Assembly: GCA_023416695.1 (NCBI GenBank)
Contig: JAEZGY010000028.1
Span: forward strand, 1-64,000
Direction: 5' to 3'
Origin: Bacillota bacterium
Lineage (GTDB): Bacteria; Bacillota; Clostridia; Lachnospirales; Lachnospiraceae
Length of the DNA: 64,000 nt
Both the position numbers and the translations under genes were made by a program. The notes beneath the pieces are model-generated. The model was given only the letters and a program-made list of their open reading frames with translations. It ran no database searches and had not been told where the DNA came from. Shown here piece by piece: positions 1 through 9,078 of this stretch (the first letter of the stretch is position 1; the number at the start of each line of letters is the position of its first letter).

Positions 1-707
1 GGTACACGTTGAGCAGCACCATCTAATTTACCAGCTAAAGCTGGGATAACTAAACCGATTGCTTTAGCAGCACCAGTAGAGTTAGGAACGATATTTTCAG
101 CAGCTGCACGAGCTCTTCTTAAATCTCCCTTTGGATGAGGACCATCTAAAGTCATCTGGTCACCAGTGTAGGAGTGAATTGTAGTCATGAAACCTTTTTC
201 GATTTCTACTAAGTTATTTAAAGTGTTAGCCATAGGAGCTAAACAGTTTGTTGTACAAGAAGCAGCAGAGATGATTGTATCTTCTTTAGTTAAAGTATCT
301 TCGTTTACGCTGTAAACGATAGTTGGAAGATCGTTACCTGCTGGAGCAGAAATAACAACTTTTTTAGCACCTGCATCGATATGTGCTTGAGATTTAGCTT
401 TAGATACGTAGAATCCAGTACATTCTAATACTACGTCTACACCTAATTCTCCCCAAGGAAGATCAGCAGCATTTCTTTCAGCGTAGATCTTAATTTCTTT
501 ACCATTAACTACGATAGAAGACTCTTTTGCTTCTACTGTACCATTGTATCTACCTTGTGCTGTATCATATTTTAATAAGTGAGCTAACATTTTTGGGTTA
601 GTTAAGTCGTTGATTGCAACTACCTCATAACCTTCAGCACCAAACATTTGTCTAAATGCAAGACGTCCAATACGTCCAAAACCATTAATTGCAACTTTTA
701 CTGCCAT
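1..707 (-). CDS. gap: Glyceraldehyde-3-phosphate dehydrogenase, C-terminus cut by window edge
   Basis: NAD-dependent glycolytic enzyme that oxidatively phosphorylates glyceraldehyde-3-phosphate to 1,3-bisphosphoglycerate in the cytoplasm. I translated the 235 residues present; about 100 C-terminal residues lie beyond base 1. The N-terminal Rossmann motif NGFGRIGR is at residues 8-15. The active site SAASCTTNCLAP puts the catalytic Cys at 151, and His178 lies in the TTIHSYTGDQ stretch. The ATG at 705-707 follows an AGGAGG at 717-722. It is downstream of the Na/Pi transporter gene on the same strand, separated by 209 bases holding a strong dyad (836-867), so it is probably transcribed on its own. 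Identity is certain; the sub-type is the standard glycolytic GapA. Confidence 0.97.
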   Translation of the reverse strand, partial: MAVKVAINGFGRIGRLAFRQMFGAEGYEVVAINDLTNPKMLAHLLKYDTAQGRYNGTVEAKESSIVVNGKEIKIYAERNAADLPWGELGVDVVLECTGFYVSKAKSQAHIDAGAKKVVISAPAGNDLPTIVYSVNEDTLTKEDTIISAASCTTNCLAPMANTLNNLVEIEKGFMTTIHSYTGDQMTLDGPHPKGDLRRARAAAENIVPNSTGAAKAIGLVIPALAGKLDGAAQRV

Positions 708-835
708 TTAAAAATTCCTCCTAAAAGTTATTTTTTATAATATCCTGCCTATGAATAACTATGTAATACATAGGGGTATTAATCTTATAACGAAGTGTGG
801 GATTGACAATTTTTTGTCGAGCCTACGACCTCAAG

Positions 836-867
836 TGATATTTTACCTAATTTGTTATAAAATATCA
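836..867. promoter_or_regulatory. Inverted repeat upstream of gap
   Basis: A perfect 10-base inverted repeat (TGATATTTTA at 836-845, TAAAATATCA at 858-867) with a 12-base spacer, framed by the 8-mer TCAAGTGA on both sides (831-838 and 865-872). No U-tract follows on either strand, so it looks more like a protein-binding dyad for gap control than a terminator for the upstream transporter gene. Function is inference. Confidence 0.35.
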
Positions 868-916
868 AGTGAAATTTAAAAAAGTAAATCTTATTTGTTT
901 TTAGTTCGACTCTTAC

Positions 917-2581
917 CTATATCTCATCTCTAACATAGTTTGCAATATTAAGAGAATGATCTGATATTCTCTCTAAATTTGTCAACGCATCAATAAATAC
1001 TACACCAGATTCAGAATTACATAAATTCTTAGACAATCTTTCAATATGCTTTTGTCTTAATGTGTCTTCTAAGGTATCTACCTGATCTTCTAACGTAACC
1101 ACTACATCAACATGTTCCATAGACATCTTATCTCTTGCCATAAGTGCATTTTCAAAGGCCTCGATAGATGGTTTACAGATACTTTTCATTTCTTCCTGTG
1201 CTTTTGAAGAGAATGTGATACCATGTTCGCTCTTTTCCATCGCTAATTCAGCAAGATTCTCTGCATGATCACCAACTCTTTCTATATTACTAATGGTATA
1301 AAACATATTATTAACTATTTTATGCTGTTTTTCACTTAATGACAGATTACTTATCTTCACTAAATAGTTTGACACTAAGTTCACCATTTTATCAATATTT
1401 TTTTCAACTGCTGTAACTTTTTTTGCTTTTTCAACATCATTATTCAACATTGCATCGATAGATAACTTTACATTTTCTAAAGCTATTCGACCAGTATGAA
1501 CGACCTCTTTTACTGCATTTTCAACCGCAAAGGTTGGTGATTCTAAGATACGATCATCTAAATGCTGTAATAACTTCTTTGTTTCATCTTGCTCTTCATA
1601 TTGATCATTTTTAACAAAATATTTTGAAGCCTTTACTAATAAATTAGCGAAAGGAAGTAATAACATTGTGTTTAATACATTAAATACGGTATGGAAAACT
1701 GAAATTCCAACACTATTAATTGATGCATTTGCTAATCTTTGATTAAATAAGAAGAATACAAATATTAGGGTACCAAAAATAATAGTACCAATCACATTAA
1801 AAAGTAAATGGATGATAGCTGCACGCTTTGCGTTTCTTGGTGCACCAATACTAGATATCATTGCTGTAAAACAAGAACCGATGTTACTACCTAAGCTAAT
1901 AAACATAGCAGAAGCCGCTGTAACTGCTCCACCTGTTGAAGCAATCGTCTGTAAAATACCAACAACAGCAGATGAACTTTGCATAATACCTGTAACAACA
2001 ACACCCGCTAAGACACCTAAGATTGGATTACTACCCATAACCATGAATGCATTTTTAAAAATTGGTAAGTCTGTATATGCTTTTGTACCATCCTTCATAA
2101 AAGCCATACCAACAAAGATAAATCCTAGCCCAACTAAAATTTCACCAATTAGCTTCTTATTTTGTTTACGTGTAAACATCACCATAAAGGCACCTACACC
2201 AATAAGTAATGGTGCATATAAATCAGGGGACACTGCTTTGTAAGCTTGTCCTAATGTCCCTAAGGAAACTATCCAGGAAGTAATACATGTACCAATATTG
2301 GCACCCATGATTACTCCTACTGCCTGTCCTAAAGACATGATACCAGCATTAACAAAACCTACAATCATAACTGTAGTAGCACTACTACTTTGTATAATCG
2401 CTGTAATAAGCGCACCAACTAGTACTGCTACCAACTTGTTATTTGTTAAAACACCAAATAACTGTTTTAATTTGTTACCTGTACCTTTTTGAATACCGTC
2501 AGACATCATATGCATGCCATATAAAAACATGCCAAGCCCCCCGGCAAAGGTGAATATATTACTTATATCCTCTATACGCAT
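917..2581 (-). CDS. Na/Pi cotransporter family protein with PhoU-like C-terminal domain
   Basis: Predicted sodium-dependent phosphate transporter of the NptA/YjbB type, in the cytoplasmic membrane. The 554-residue product has two related membrane halves carrying the family's QSSSAT-like signature twice (QSSSATTVM near residue 64 and QSSSAVVG near 202). About 200 C-terminal residues, from roughly 350 on, form a helical PhoU-like region. The ATG at 2579-2581 has an AGGAGG at 2587-2592. An inverted repeat (AAAATAAG/CTTATTTT, 2593-2600 and 2619-2626) abuts that ribosome binding site in the leader. The family assignment is firm; whether the substrate is phosphate alone cannot be read from sequence. 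Confidence 0.9.
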   Translation of the reverse strand: MRIEDISNIFTFAGGLGMFLYGMHMMSDGIQKGTGNKLKQLFGVLTNNKLVAVLVGALITAIIQSSSATTVMIVGFVNAGIMSLGQAVGVIMGANIGTCITSWIVSLGTLGQAYKAVSPDLYAPLLIGVGAFMVMFTRKQNKKLIGEILVGLGFIFVGMAFMKDGTKAYTDLPIFKNAFMVMGSNPILGVLAGVVVTGIMQSSSAVVGILQTIASTGGAVTAASAMFISLGSNIGSCFTAMISSIGAPRNAKRAAIIHLLFNVIGTIIFGTLIFVFFLFNQRLANASINSVGISVFHTVFNVLNTMLLLPFANLLVKASKYFVKNDQYEEQDETKKLLQHLDDRILESPTFAVENAVKEVVHTGRIALENVKLSIDAMLNNDVEKAKKVTAVEKNIDKMVNLVSNYLVKISNLSLSEKQHKIVNNMFYTISNIERVGDHAENLAELAMEKSEHGITFSSKAQEEMKSICKPSIEAFENALMARDKMSMEHVDVVVTLEDQVDTLEDTLRQKHIERLSKNLCNSESGVVFIDALTNLERISDHSLNIANYVRDEI

Positions 2582-2808
2582 TTCTGCCTCCTAAAATAAG
2601 TTGTTCCCCTAAAAGCCCCTTATTTTCATAATATCATAAAGAAATTGCTAAGAAAACAAAAATTACATATAAAAGTTATAAATATTTACATCGAAATATA
2701 TCTAATTTTACTAAAATGTAAAAAAGTTCAAAAAAACATTTATCAATACAAAGATAAAGTGATATAATATTAAATTCACAGTCATGAATTATGGTTTAAA
2801 ATAAAACA

Positions 2809-2836
2809 AGCTGCTACCAGTAGTCTGGTAACAGCT
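2809..2836 (-). terminator. Terminator after glgA
   Basis: A 12-base stem (one G-U pair) with loop TAGT. On the minus strand it is followed by a T-rich run just past the glgA stop. On the plus strand it is followed by TTCTTTTTT, so it could act both ways. Confidence 0.75.
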
Positions 2837-2843
2837 TTCTTTT

Positions 2844-4280
2844 TTATAAATCGTTATATAAATTTTCGTATTTCTTAGCAGAGTTTTTCCATGAGAAATC
2901 CATGGCCATTCCTCTATCAATCAACTTATTCCATTCTCTTTTCTTCGTATAATAAATATATTTTGCATAACGAATTGTATTTAACATCTCATGAGCATTG
3001 TAATTACAGAAGGAGAATCCTGTTCCAATGCTCTCATATTCATTGTAAGGAATTACAGTGTCACGAAGACCTCCAGTTTCTCTTACAATTGGAACAGTTC
3101 CGTAACGAAGACTCATAAGCTGACTTAGTCCGCATGGTTCAAATAGGGAAGGCATTAAAAACGCATCACAAGCTGCGTAAATTCGGTGAGCTCTCTCATT
3201 ATTATAATAAATATTAGCAGAAACTCTGTCTTTATACTTCCATGCATAATGTCGGAATAAATTCTCGTACTTTGGACTTCCTGTGCCTAAAACTACTAAC
3301 TGAACATCCTCGGTGCAGATTTCCTCTATCATATAATCCACTAGGTCTAGTCCCTTTTGATCCGTTAATCTTGAAACAATGCCAAGCATAAAGGTTTTAT
3401 CATCTTTTCTAAGGCCAAGCTCTGTTTGTAATGCTCTTTTATTTTTAATCTTTTCCTTGCGGAAATTGACTGCATTATAATTATTAACAATTAACGGGTC
3501 AGTCTCTGGATTATATTCCTCATAATCTAATCCATTTACAATACCCCGTAAAGAATTACTTCTAGCACGAATGAGTCCGTCTAACCCTTCTCCATAAAAA
3601 GGTGTCTTAATTTCTTCTGCATATGTATCACTAACCGTAGTTATGACATCTGCATATACCAGACCACCTTTAAGATAGTTAGCATCGCCATACGCTTCTA
3701 ACTTATCAGGTGCAAATAGATAATCTGGCAAACCTGTTATGTTTTGAATCGTTTCCATATCCCATACACCTTGAAATTTCAGATTATGAATGGTCATAAT
3801 TGTCTTGATATCTTTATAAAAAGGATCTAAATGGAAGGAATCCTTAAGGTAAACAGGTACTAAGCCTGTCTGCCAGTCATGACAGTGTATGATATCTGGT
3901 TGGAACGGAATATGTGGCAAGGCGGATAAGGATGCCTTACAAAAATAACCGAATCGTTCTATATCTTCATAGATCTCCCCATATGGATGAGAGCCAGAAA
4001 AATAGAATTCATTGTCAATAAAATAAAAGGTAATACCCTCATACTCAAGTTCAAAAATACCTACATATTGATTTCTCCAAGAGATATTCATGGTAAAATT
4101 GGTTTTATATACCATTTTTTCTGTGTATTCGCCTGGAATAGCCAAATATTTAGGTATCATTACGCGAACATCATATTCTTCTTTATTAAAGTATTTTGGT
4201 AGGGATCCAACAACATCCGCCAATCCACCTGTTTTAATAAATGGTACACACTCTGATGCAATAAATAAGACTTTCTTCAT
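2844..4280 (-). CDS. glgA: Glycogen synthase (ADP-glucose type)
   Basis: GT5 glycosyltransferase that extends alpha-1,4-glucan chains from ADP-glucose in the cytoplasm. The product is 478 residues, the normal length. The N-terminal KTGGLADV motif (residues 16-23) binds ADP-glucose; the C-terminal half has the SLFEPCGLSQLMSLRYG nucleotide-sugar signature. I chose the ATG at 4278-4280 because AGGAGG lies at 4288-4293 and the protein then starts MKKVLFIASE as in the family. The 26 extra upstream codons are not needed. No other glycogen gene is adjacent, so it appears monocistronic, ended by the hairpin at 2809-2836. Confidence 0.96.
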   Translation of the reverse strand: MKKVLFIASECVPFIKTGGLADVVGSLPKYFNKEEYDVRVMIPKYLAIPGEYTEKMVYKTNFTMNISWRNQYVGIFELEYEGITFYFIDNEFYFSGSHPYGEIYEDIERFGYFCKASLSALPHIPFQPDIIHCHDWQTGLVPVYLKDSFHLDPFYKDIKTIMTIHNLKFQGVWDMETIQNITGLPDYLFAPDKLEAYGDANYLKGGLVYADVITTVSDTYAEEIKTPFYGEGLDGLIRARSNSLRGIVNGLDYEEYNPETDPLIVNNYNAVNFRKEKIKNKRALQTELGLRKDDKTFMLGIVSRLTDQKGLDLVDYMIEEICTEDVQLVVLGTGSPKYENLFRHYAWKYKDRVSANIYYNNERAHRIYAACDAFLMPSLFEPCGLSQLMSLRYGTVPIVRETGGLRDTVIPYNEYESIGTGFSFCNYNAHEMLNTIRYAKYIYYTKKREWNKLIDRGMAMDFSWKNSAKKYENLYNDL

Positions 4281-4404
4281 TAAGTAACCTCCTGATAATA
4301 TATTACATCTGGCATCCACTTGCTTATCAAAGATAATGTTATCATAGTATCTAACCATTAATGTGAATTATAGTAATCCGCTTAGGCGCCTCTACATAAC
4401 AATA

Positions 4405-4441
4405 AATCCTGAGCATCTTGGTCAACAAGATACTCAGGATT
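4405..4441 (-). terminator. Terminator after spo0A
   Basis: A 16-base inverted repeat (one mismatch) with loop GTCAA, about 95 bases beyond the spo0A stop. On the minus strand it is followed by a modest T-rich run. The distance to the gene lowers certainty. Confidence 0.6.
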
Positions 4442-4536
4442 ATCTTCGATCTCTAGTAGTACTTAGCATAAGTTTTAACCTAAGCCTTACTTAACGTTGC
4501 CTCTATCATTATAAAACAAATAAAGAATAAAATCAA

Positions 4537-5337
4537 TCATCCTCTCATTTTATATTCGAGACGAATTTTATCTGCAATTAAAGCAACAAACTCTGAGTTT
4601 GTAGGTTTTCCTTTTCCATTATTTACTGTATAACCAAACAAATCATCAATTGTATCCATCTTTCCTCTAGACCAAGCTACTTCAATGGCATGACGAATCG
4701 CTCTCTCTACTCTGCTTGGAGTAGTTTTATGTCTCTTTGCAATGGATGGATACAGTAACTTAGTGATTGAATTCAGCATCTCAGTATCATTAACTGACAT
4801 CATAATTGCATCTCTTAAATACTGATATCCCTTAATATGGGCTGGTACTCCAATCTCATGTATAATATTTGTCACATCTGATTCCAAATTGCGTTCCATA
4901 TACTGTTGTTTATTCTCAAACGCTGTAGCTTTTAAAGGCTCAACCAATTTATTATGTAAAACACCTTTAATTTGCTTAATTCTTGTAAGAATCATATCAT
5001 TATCAAATGGTTTCATTATATAATAATTAGCACCTAATTCAAATGCATTTTCAGTTACACCCTCTTGACCAATAGCAGTGATTACTATAAATGCTGGTGT
5101 TTTTTTATAGTCATTACCATTACGAACCTTTTCCATTACTCCTAAACCATCTAGCTTTGGCATAATTAAATCCAATAACACTATATCAGGAGACTTGTCC
5201 TTAATAATTGAAAGTGCATCGATTCCATTCCCGGCAGTTCCTACAACTTCAATATCTTTGTCCTCCTTCATTATGTCAGATAATAAATTAACCATTCTTT
5301 CGTTGTCGTCAACTATTGCAACATTAATTTTTGCCAT
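4537..5337 (-). CDS. spo0A: Sporulation master response regulator Spo0A
   Basis: Phosphorelay-controlled transcription factor that commits the cell to sporulation. The 266-residue product has an N-terminal receiver domain with acidic pocket D10/D11, phosphoacceptor D56 (in LLDLIMPKLDG), T87 and K109 (IMKPFD). The C-terminal DNA-binding domain contains SRVERAIRHAIEVAW (208-222), the hallmark Spo0A recognition helix. The ATG at 5335-5337 was chosen because GGAGG sits at 5345-5349 with a 7-base spacer; five more upstream codons exist but overlap that site. A good sigma-A promoter lies at 5451-5479. It follows spoIVB on the same strand, the conserved order of spore formers. Confidence 0.98.
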   Translation of the reverse strand: MAKINVAIVDDNERMVNLLSDIMKEDKDIEVVGTAGNGIDALSIIKDKSPDIVLLDLIMPKLDGLGVMEKVRNGNDYKKTPAFIVITAIGQEGVTENAFELGANYYIMKPFDNDMILTRIKQIKGVLHNKLVEPLKATAFENKQQYMERNLESDVTNIIHEIGVPAHIKGYQYLRDAIMMSVNDTEMLNSITKLLYPSIAKRHKTTPSRVERAIRHAIEVAWSRGKMDTIDDLFGYTVNNGKGKPTNSEFVALIADKIRLEYKMRG

Positions 5338-5771
5338 CAGAATTCCTCCCATTATATTATTTCCCTCTCCTCAGATGCAACATAATAATTGCTTATGCAT
5401 ATGAAATTTTGTCTGGTTGTTAAACTAAACTTCTAAGTTCTTACAATTGGATTATACAAGGATTTTCAATTTAAGTCAATGAAAAATAGCAAATATTGTT
5501 AAATTATTGAATATGCCTTGGTATATGTTAAACAATTGTAAAATAACCATGAATTCCATATACATAAACAAAATTAGCCGTTAATGATGATAAAGGGTAA
5601 ATACACAGAAATATTTACGTATTTGAAGAAAAACATCTTTCATAATTTATAAATGTAAATATTTGCCATATTTATATAATACTCAAATCACAATGATTAA
5701 TCAATTGTTATTTTTCGCAGATTACGACAGCAACTTTATTTTACTATTTTTATAAATTAGTTGATTAGGTT
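5338..5771. other. Intergenic region between spoIVB and spo0A
   Basis: 434 bases with no gene. It holds the spo0A promoter (5451-5479) and a 10-base inverted repeat AAATATTTAC/GTAAATATTT at 5609-5618 and 5655-5664, separated by 36 bases. No clear terminator for spoIVB is visible. Confidence 0.6.
5451..5479 (-). promoter_or_regulatory. Sigma-A-type promoter of spo0A
   Basis: On the minus strand: -35 TTGACT (5474-5479), 17-base spacer, -10 TATAAT (5451-5456). This gives a leader of about 105 bases before the spo0A ATG. I found no clear 0A box (TGTCGAA) near it. Confidence 0.7.
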
Positions 5772-7055
5772 CTATTCACCTGTCTTCAGCATATTTTCTA
5801 TAAATGTGCCATAACCTTTTGTTGAGTCTTGTATAAAAACATGTGTCACCGCACCTATAATCTTTCCATCTTGAAGGATTGGACTTCCACTCATGCCTTG
5901 TACAATCCCATTTGTAATTGCCAATAACTTTTCATCCGTGATTTTTATCACAAGCCCTTTGTTCTGTTTTCCATTATTCATCAAAACTTTTTCAATTTGT
6001 ATCTGGTATTCCTTTACACATCCTTCTACAGAACATAAAATACTAGCATTTCCAAGATGAATATCTTGTTTTAAACCGATAGGATAACTTTTATAGGAAC
6101 TTAAATTATAATTACTTAAGTTTATTTTTCCAAAAATACCTTGTGAGCTATTTTTATTAATGGTTCCGATGTCATTAGCTGAGCCTGTTTGAATCATACC
6201 AACCACTTCTCCTGGCGTCCCATCTTCTCCAGGTACAATGTCTAATACTTTAGCATTGTATAAGGTTCCTGTTTGAATCTCCATCAATTGGTTTGTATCT
6301 ACATCCGTAATTCCATGACCTAATGCACCAAATTTGCCGTCTTCGGTAACATAAGTTAAAGTACCTATTCCTTGGGTATCATCCCGTATCCAAGTTCCAA
6401 TTTTATAGTCTCCTTCTGCACTTTTTACAGGAGTGACACTGACTTCTATGCTTTCACTTGCCCGGCGAACTAACATTTTTATCGGATTAGTCCCATATTT
6501 TTGTATTCGACTAATGAATTCTTCCTTATCATTAACCTTACTCCCATTTACTGCTACAATATAATCACCAGATTTTAATATATTTACAGTTGGGCTATAT
6601 TCTTTTCCATCCTCTCCCACTATTGTACTAGTTCCTAATACCATAACTCCATCTGATTCGATATACACTCCAATAGGAGCACCAGATGGCATCACTGATT
6701 TTTCTTTAATAACATTTACTGTAATAGTTTTATAGTTAAAAATTCCAAATAATTTTAAATCTACCTTATATTGTCCTAATTCACTAGATTTCAAAGTGAA
6801 AGGTTCATTAAAGTCAAAATTTATTTTATCGGAATCAACTTTATTCTTCTGATTTACATTTAAAACTGTTACTCCCTTATCTAGTTCTGCTTTAATTGGT
6901 AATGCAAAATTAAACTCTTCTTGATCATTGACAAATAGATTGATACTATTTGGTACCTGCCTATCTACATAAAAATAAAACATACATATAAGGGTAGCAA
7001 AACTAATAACAAATGCCACGATTAAGCAATTCCTATACACGGCTCTTCTTTTCAT
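5772..7055 (-). CDS. spoIVB: SpoIVB serine peptidase (S55)
   Basis: Forespore-secreted PDZ protease that triggers pro-sigma-K processing. The 427-residue product matches the usual length of about 425. A single membrane anchor spans residues 10-30, a PDZ-like domain about 120-210. The protease core has H247 in GALGHGITD and the catalytic Ser in GMSGSPI (387-393). The ATG at 7053-7055 was chosen because GGAG lies at 7063-7066 with a 6-7 base spacer and puts a short basic end before the anchor. Upstream in-frame Met codons lack ribosome sites. recN is upstream but ends at a hairpin (7177-7194), so spoIVB probably has its own promoter; I could not place one confidently. Confidence 0.96.
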   Translation of the reverse strand: MKRRAVYRNCLIVAFVISFATLICMFYFYVDRQVPNSINLFVNDQEEFNFALPIKAELDKGVTVLNVNQKNKVDSDKINFDFNEPFTLKSSELGQYKVDLKLFGIFNYKTITVNVIKEKSVMPSGAPIGVYIESDGVMVLGTSTIVGEDGKEYSPTVNILKSGDYIVAVNGSKVNDKEEFISRIQKYGTNPIKMLVRRASESIEVSVTPVKSAEGDYKIGTWIRDDTQGIGTLTYVTEDGKFGALGHGITDVDTNQLMEIQTGTLYNAKVLDIVPGEDGTPGEVVGMIQTGSANDIGTINKNSSQGIFGKINLSNYNLSSYKSYPIGLKQDIHLGNASILCSVEGCVKEYQIQIEKVLMNNGKQNKGLVIKITDEKLLAITNGIVQGMSGSPILQDGKIIGAVTHVFIQDSTKGYGTFIENMLKTGE

Positions 7056-7176
7056 TCTTCCACTCCATTTCCTTTGCATTATATTATCTTGTATCAATAA
7101 GTAGTCAGTTATACACTTCGGCATAACTTTTTTGCAAATTTTATCCATTTTGAATATATAGTGGTAGTAAATAAAA

Positions 7177-7194
7177 GGGATGCTTATGCATCCC
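7177..7194 (-). terminator. Terminator after recN
   Basis: A perfect 7-base stem (GGGATGC/GCATCCC) with a 4-base loop. On the minus strand it is followed by TTTTATTT, 34 bases past the recN stop. Confidence 0.8.
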
Positions 7195-7227
7195 AAGAAT
7201 AGTATGTGTATATAAGTTGCTAATAAA

Positions 7228-8907
7228 CTAGTAACATTTAGTTTTGGTTGCCAATTCCTTCATCTCTCTCGCATTGCTTCTAACATTCTCTGTAATGATA
7301 GCACCTCCCAGCATTCTAGCTAATTCCTCAATTGATTCATTCTCACTTAGCATTCCAATGGTGGTTGAAGTTCTGATCTCGTCTTCTTTTTTTTCAATAA
7401 TATAATGATGATCTGCCATAGCAGCAATTTGAGGCAGATGTGTAATACAAAGAACTTGATGTTTTCTAGATATTACTGCCATACGTTCACTCACTTTTTG
7501 TGCAGTACGACCGCTGATTCCTACATCAATTTCATCAAAAATCAACGTATTCACAAAATCTTGATCAGCTAATACTGACTTTATGGCCAGCATGACTCGA
7601 GAAAGTTCACCACCAGAAGCAACCTTCGATAGTGGTTTTAGATCTTCACCTAAATTAGTGGATATCATAAATTCCACATCATCAAATCCTGATTCTGTAT
7701 ACTTGTCCATTCTCTTTACAGAAATAGAAAATTGTACATTTAAAAAATTCAATTCTTTTAATGCATCTGTAATCTTTTCTTCCAATACACTAGCATACTT
7801 TTTACGATGGTCTGATATTTTAAAACTGAGTGATTCTAATATTTCTTCTAGTTTTTTGCGATCAGCCTTTAATTTTTCCTGATATTCGTCATATTGAAGA
7901 TACTTCTCTAATTTACTCTTATTATTATTAAGGTAATTAAGCACATCCTCTAAAGTATTGCCATATTTGGCTTTCAAATTATTTAATAGGTTCAAACGGT
8001 CTTCAATCCTCATAAATTCCTGAGTGTTAAAATCAAAATCAGACAAATAGTCTTGTAACTCTCGATTAAAGTCGTTCATCAAATTATCGATATCCGTTAA
8101 TTGCTGTAAATATCCTTCAATCTTGTCATCAAATTCAGCCACTTTAGAAATCAACCGAATAGAACGGCTAATATTATCACTAATACTATCATTACCTTCA
8201 GAAGAAATCTCATACACATTGCTTAAGTTTTCAGAGATAATATTAGCATTAGAGAGTCTCTTATATTCAGTAGCCAAATCTACATCTTCACCAAGTCTAA
8301 TCTTTGCACTTTCTATTTCGTGAATCTCATATTCTAAAAATGAAATCTCTCGTAGCTTCTGATCTTCCGAAATTGCGGTTTCTTCTAATTCTCTATTAAT
8401 GCGTTGGTATTCCCTATAAACACTTACAAGCTCCTGCTTTAACGGTTGAAGTGCCTGCTTACCAAATTGATCTATAATACTTAGATGCTTTGACTTATAT
8501 AAAAGAGACTGATGTTCGTGCTGACCATGAATATCAATCAACATCTCTGCGACTTGCTTAAGCATTGCATTAGAAACATTCTCGCCATTAATTCGATTCG
8601 ATATTCTTTGATTCGTTATTTTGCGACTAATAATTAATTGACCATCCTCTGGATAAATATCTAACTCCTTCAATTCTTCCAAAGTATGTATATCTTCTAT
8701 CTGAAAAACTAGCTCAACTAATGCATAATCTGAACCTTTACGAATGATATCCCTACTTACCTTGCCTCCTAATGCAATATTAATAGAACCTAAAATAATT
8801 GACTTACCGGCACCAGTTTCACCAGTCAAAACATTTAGGTGATTCTCAAAACATATATCTATTTCATCAATAATAGCCATATTTTTCACATGTAAATTTA
8901 GTAACAA
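7228..8907 (-). CDS. recN: DNA repair protein RecN
   Basis: SMC-like ATPase that gathers double-strand ends for recombination repair. The 559-residue product has Walker A GETGAGKS (29-36), a long central coiled coil, the ABC signature SGGELSRVMLAIK, the Walker B LIFDEIDVGISG and a late CITHLPQIAA switch region. The start is a TTG at 8905-8907: GGAGG at 8915-8919 is 7 bases upstream, and the overlapping ATG is out of frame. A LexA-like box (8930-8943) lies just upstream, suggesting SOS control. Neighbours spoIVB and spo0A follow in the usual order, but the argR gene that precedes recN in Bacillus is 10 kb away. Confidence 0.97.
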   Translation of the reverse strand: MLLNLHVKNMAIIDEIDICFENHLNVLTGETGAGKSIILGSINIALGGKVSRDIIRKGSDYALVELVFQIEDIHTLEELKELDIYPEDGQLIISRKITNQRISNRINGENVSNAMLKQVAEMLIDIHGQHEHQSLLYKSKHLSIIDQFGKQALQPLKQELVSVYREYQRINRELEETAISEDQKLREISFLEYEIHEIESAKIRLGEDVDLATEYKRLSNANIISENLSNVYEISSEGNDSISDNISRSIRLISKVAEFDDKIEGYLQQLTDIDNLMNDFNRELQDYLSDFDFNTQEFMRIEDRLNLLNNLKAKYGNTLEDVLNYLNNNKSKLEKYLQYDEYQEKLKADRKKLEEILESLSFKISDHRKKYASVLEEKITDALKELNFLNVQFSISVKRMDKYTESGFDDVEFMISTNLGEDLKPLSKVASGGELSRVMLAIKSVLADQDFVNTLIFDEIDVGISGRTAQKVSERMAVISRKHQVLCITHLPQIAAMADHHYIIEKKEDEIRTSTTIGMLSENESIEELARMLGGAIITENVRSNAREMKELATKTKCY

Positions 8908-8929
8908 AACATTACCTCCAATCCCGCTG

Positions 8930-8943
8930 CAAACGTATGTTCT
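8930..8943 (-). promoter_or_regulatory. LexA-like box upstream of recN
   Basis: The minus strand reads AGAACATACGTTTG. The Gram-positive LexA consensus is CGAAC-RNRY-GTTYC, and every specified base but the two outermost matches. It sits 22 bases before the TTG start, where a repressor could block transcription. Confidence 0.5.
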
Positions 8944-9038
8944 GTTTATAGAGTATCATATATTATATTAAAAATCAATCTGAAATTTCATCATAAAGTT
9001 CCTAAATGATACAATATCTATCGTACTTATTACAATGA

Positions 9039-9073
9039 AAAGTGCCACACCATGTATAATGATGTGGCACTTT
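9039..9073 (-). terminator. Terminator after the Big_2-repeat gene
   Basis: A perfect 10-base stem AAAGTGCCAC/GTGGCACTTT, 6 bases beyond the stop of the large secreted protein gene. The minus strand continues TTTTCATTG. Confidence 0.7.
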
Positions 9074-9078
9074 CTATT

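Noticed and set aside
1812..2243. 143-codon plus-strand frame inside the Na/Pi transporter gene
   Set aside because: Antisense shadow of a well-supported membrane protein gene; no ribosome site and no recognisable domain.
7056..7227. Sigma-G promoter (CATACTA near 7200) for spoIVB
   Set aside because: The element lies before the recN terminator with no suitable -35 box, so transcripts from it would meet the hairpin.
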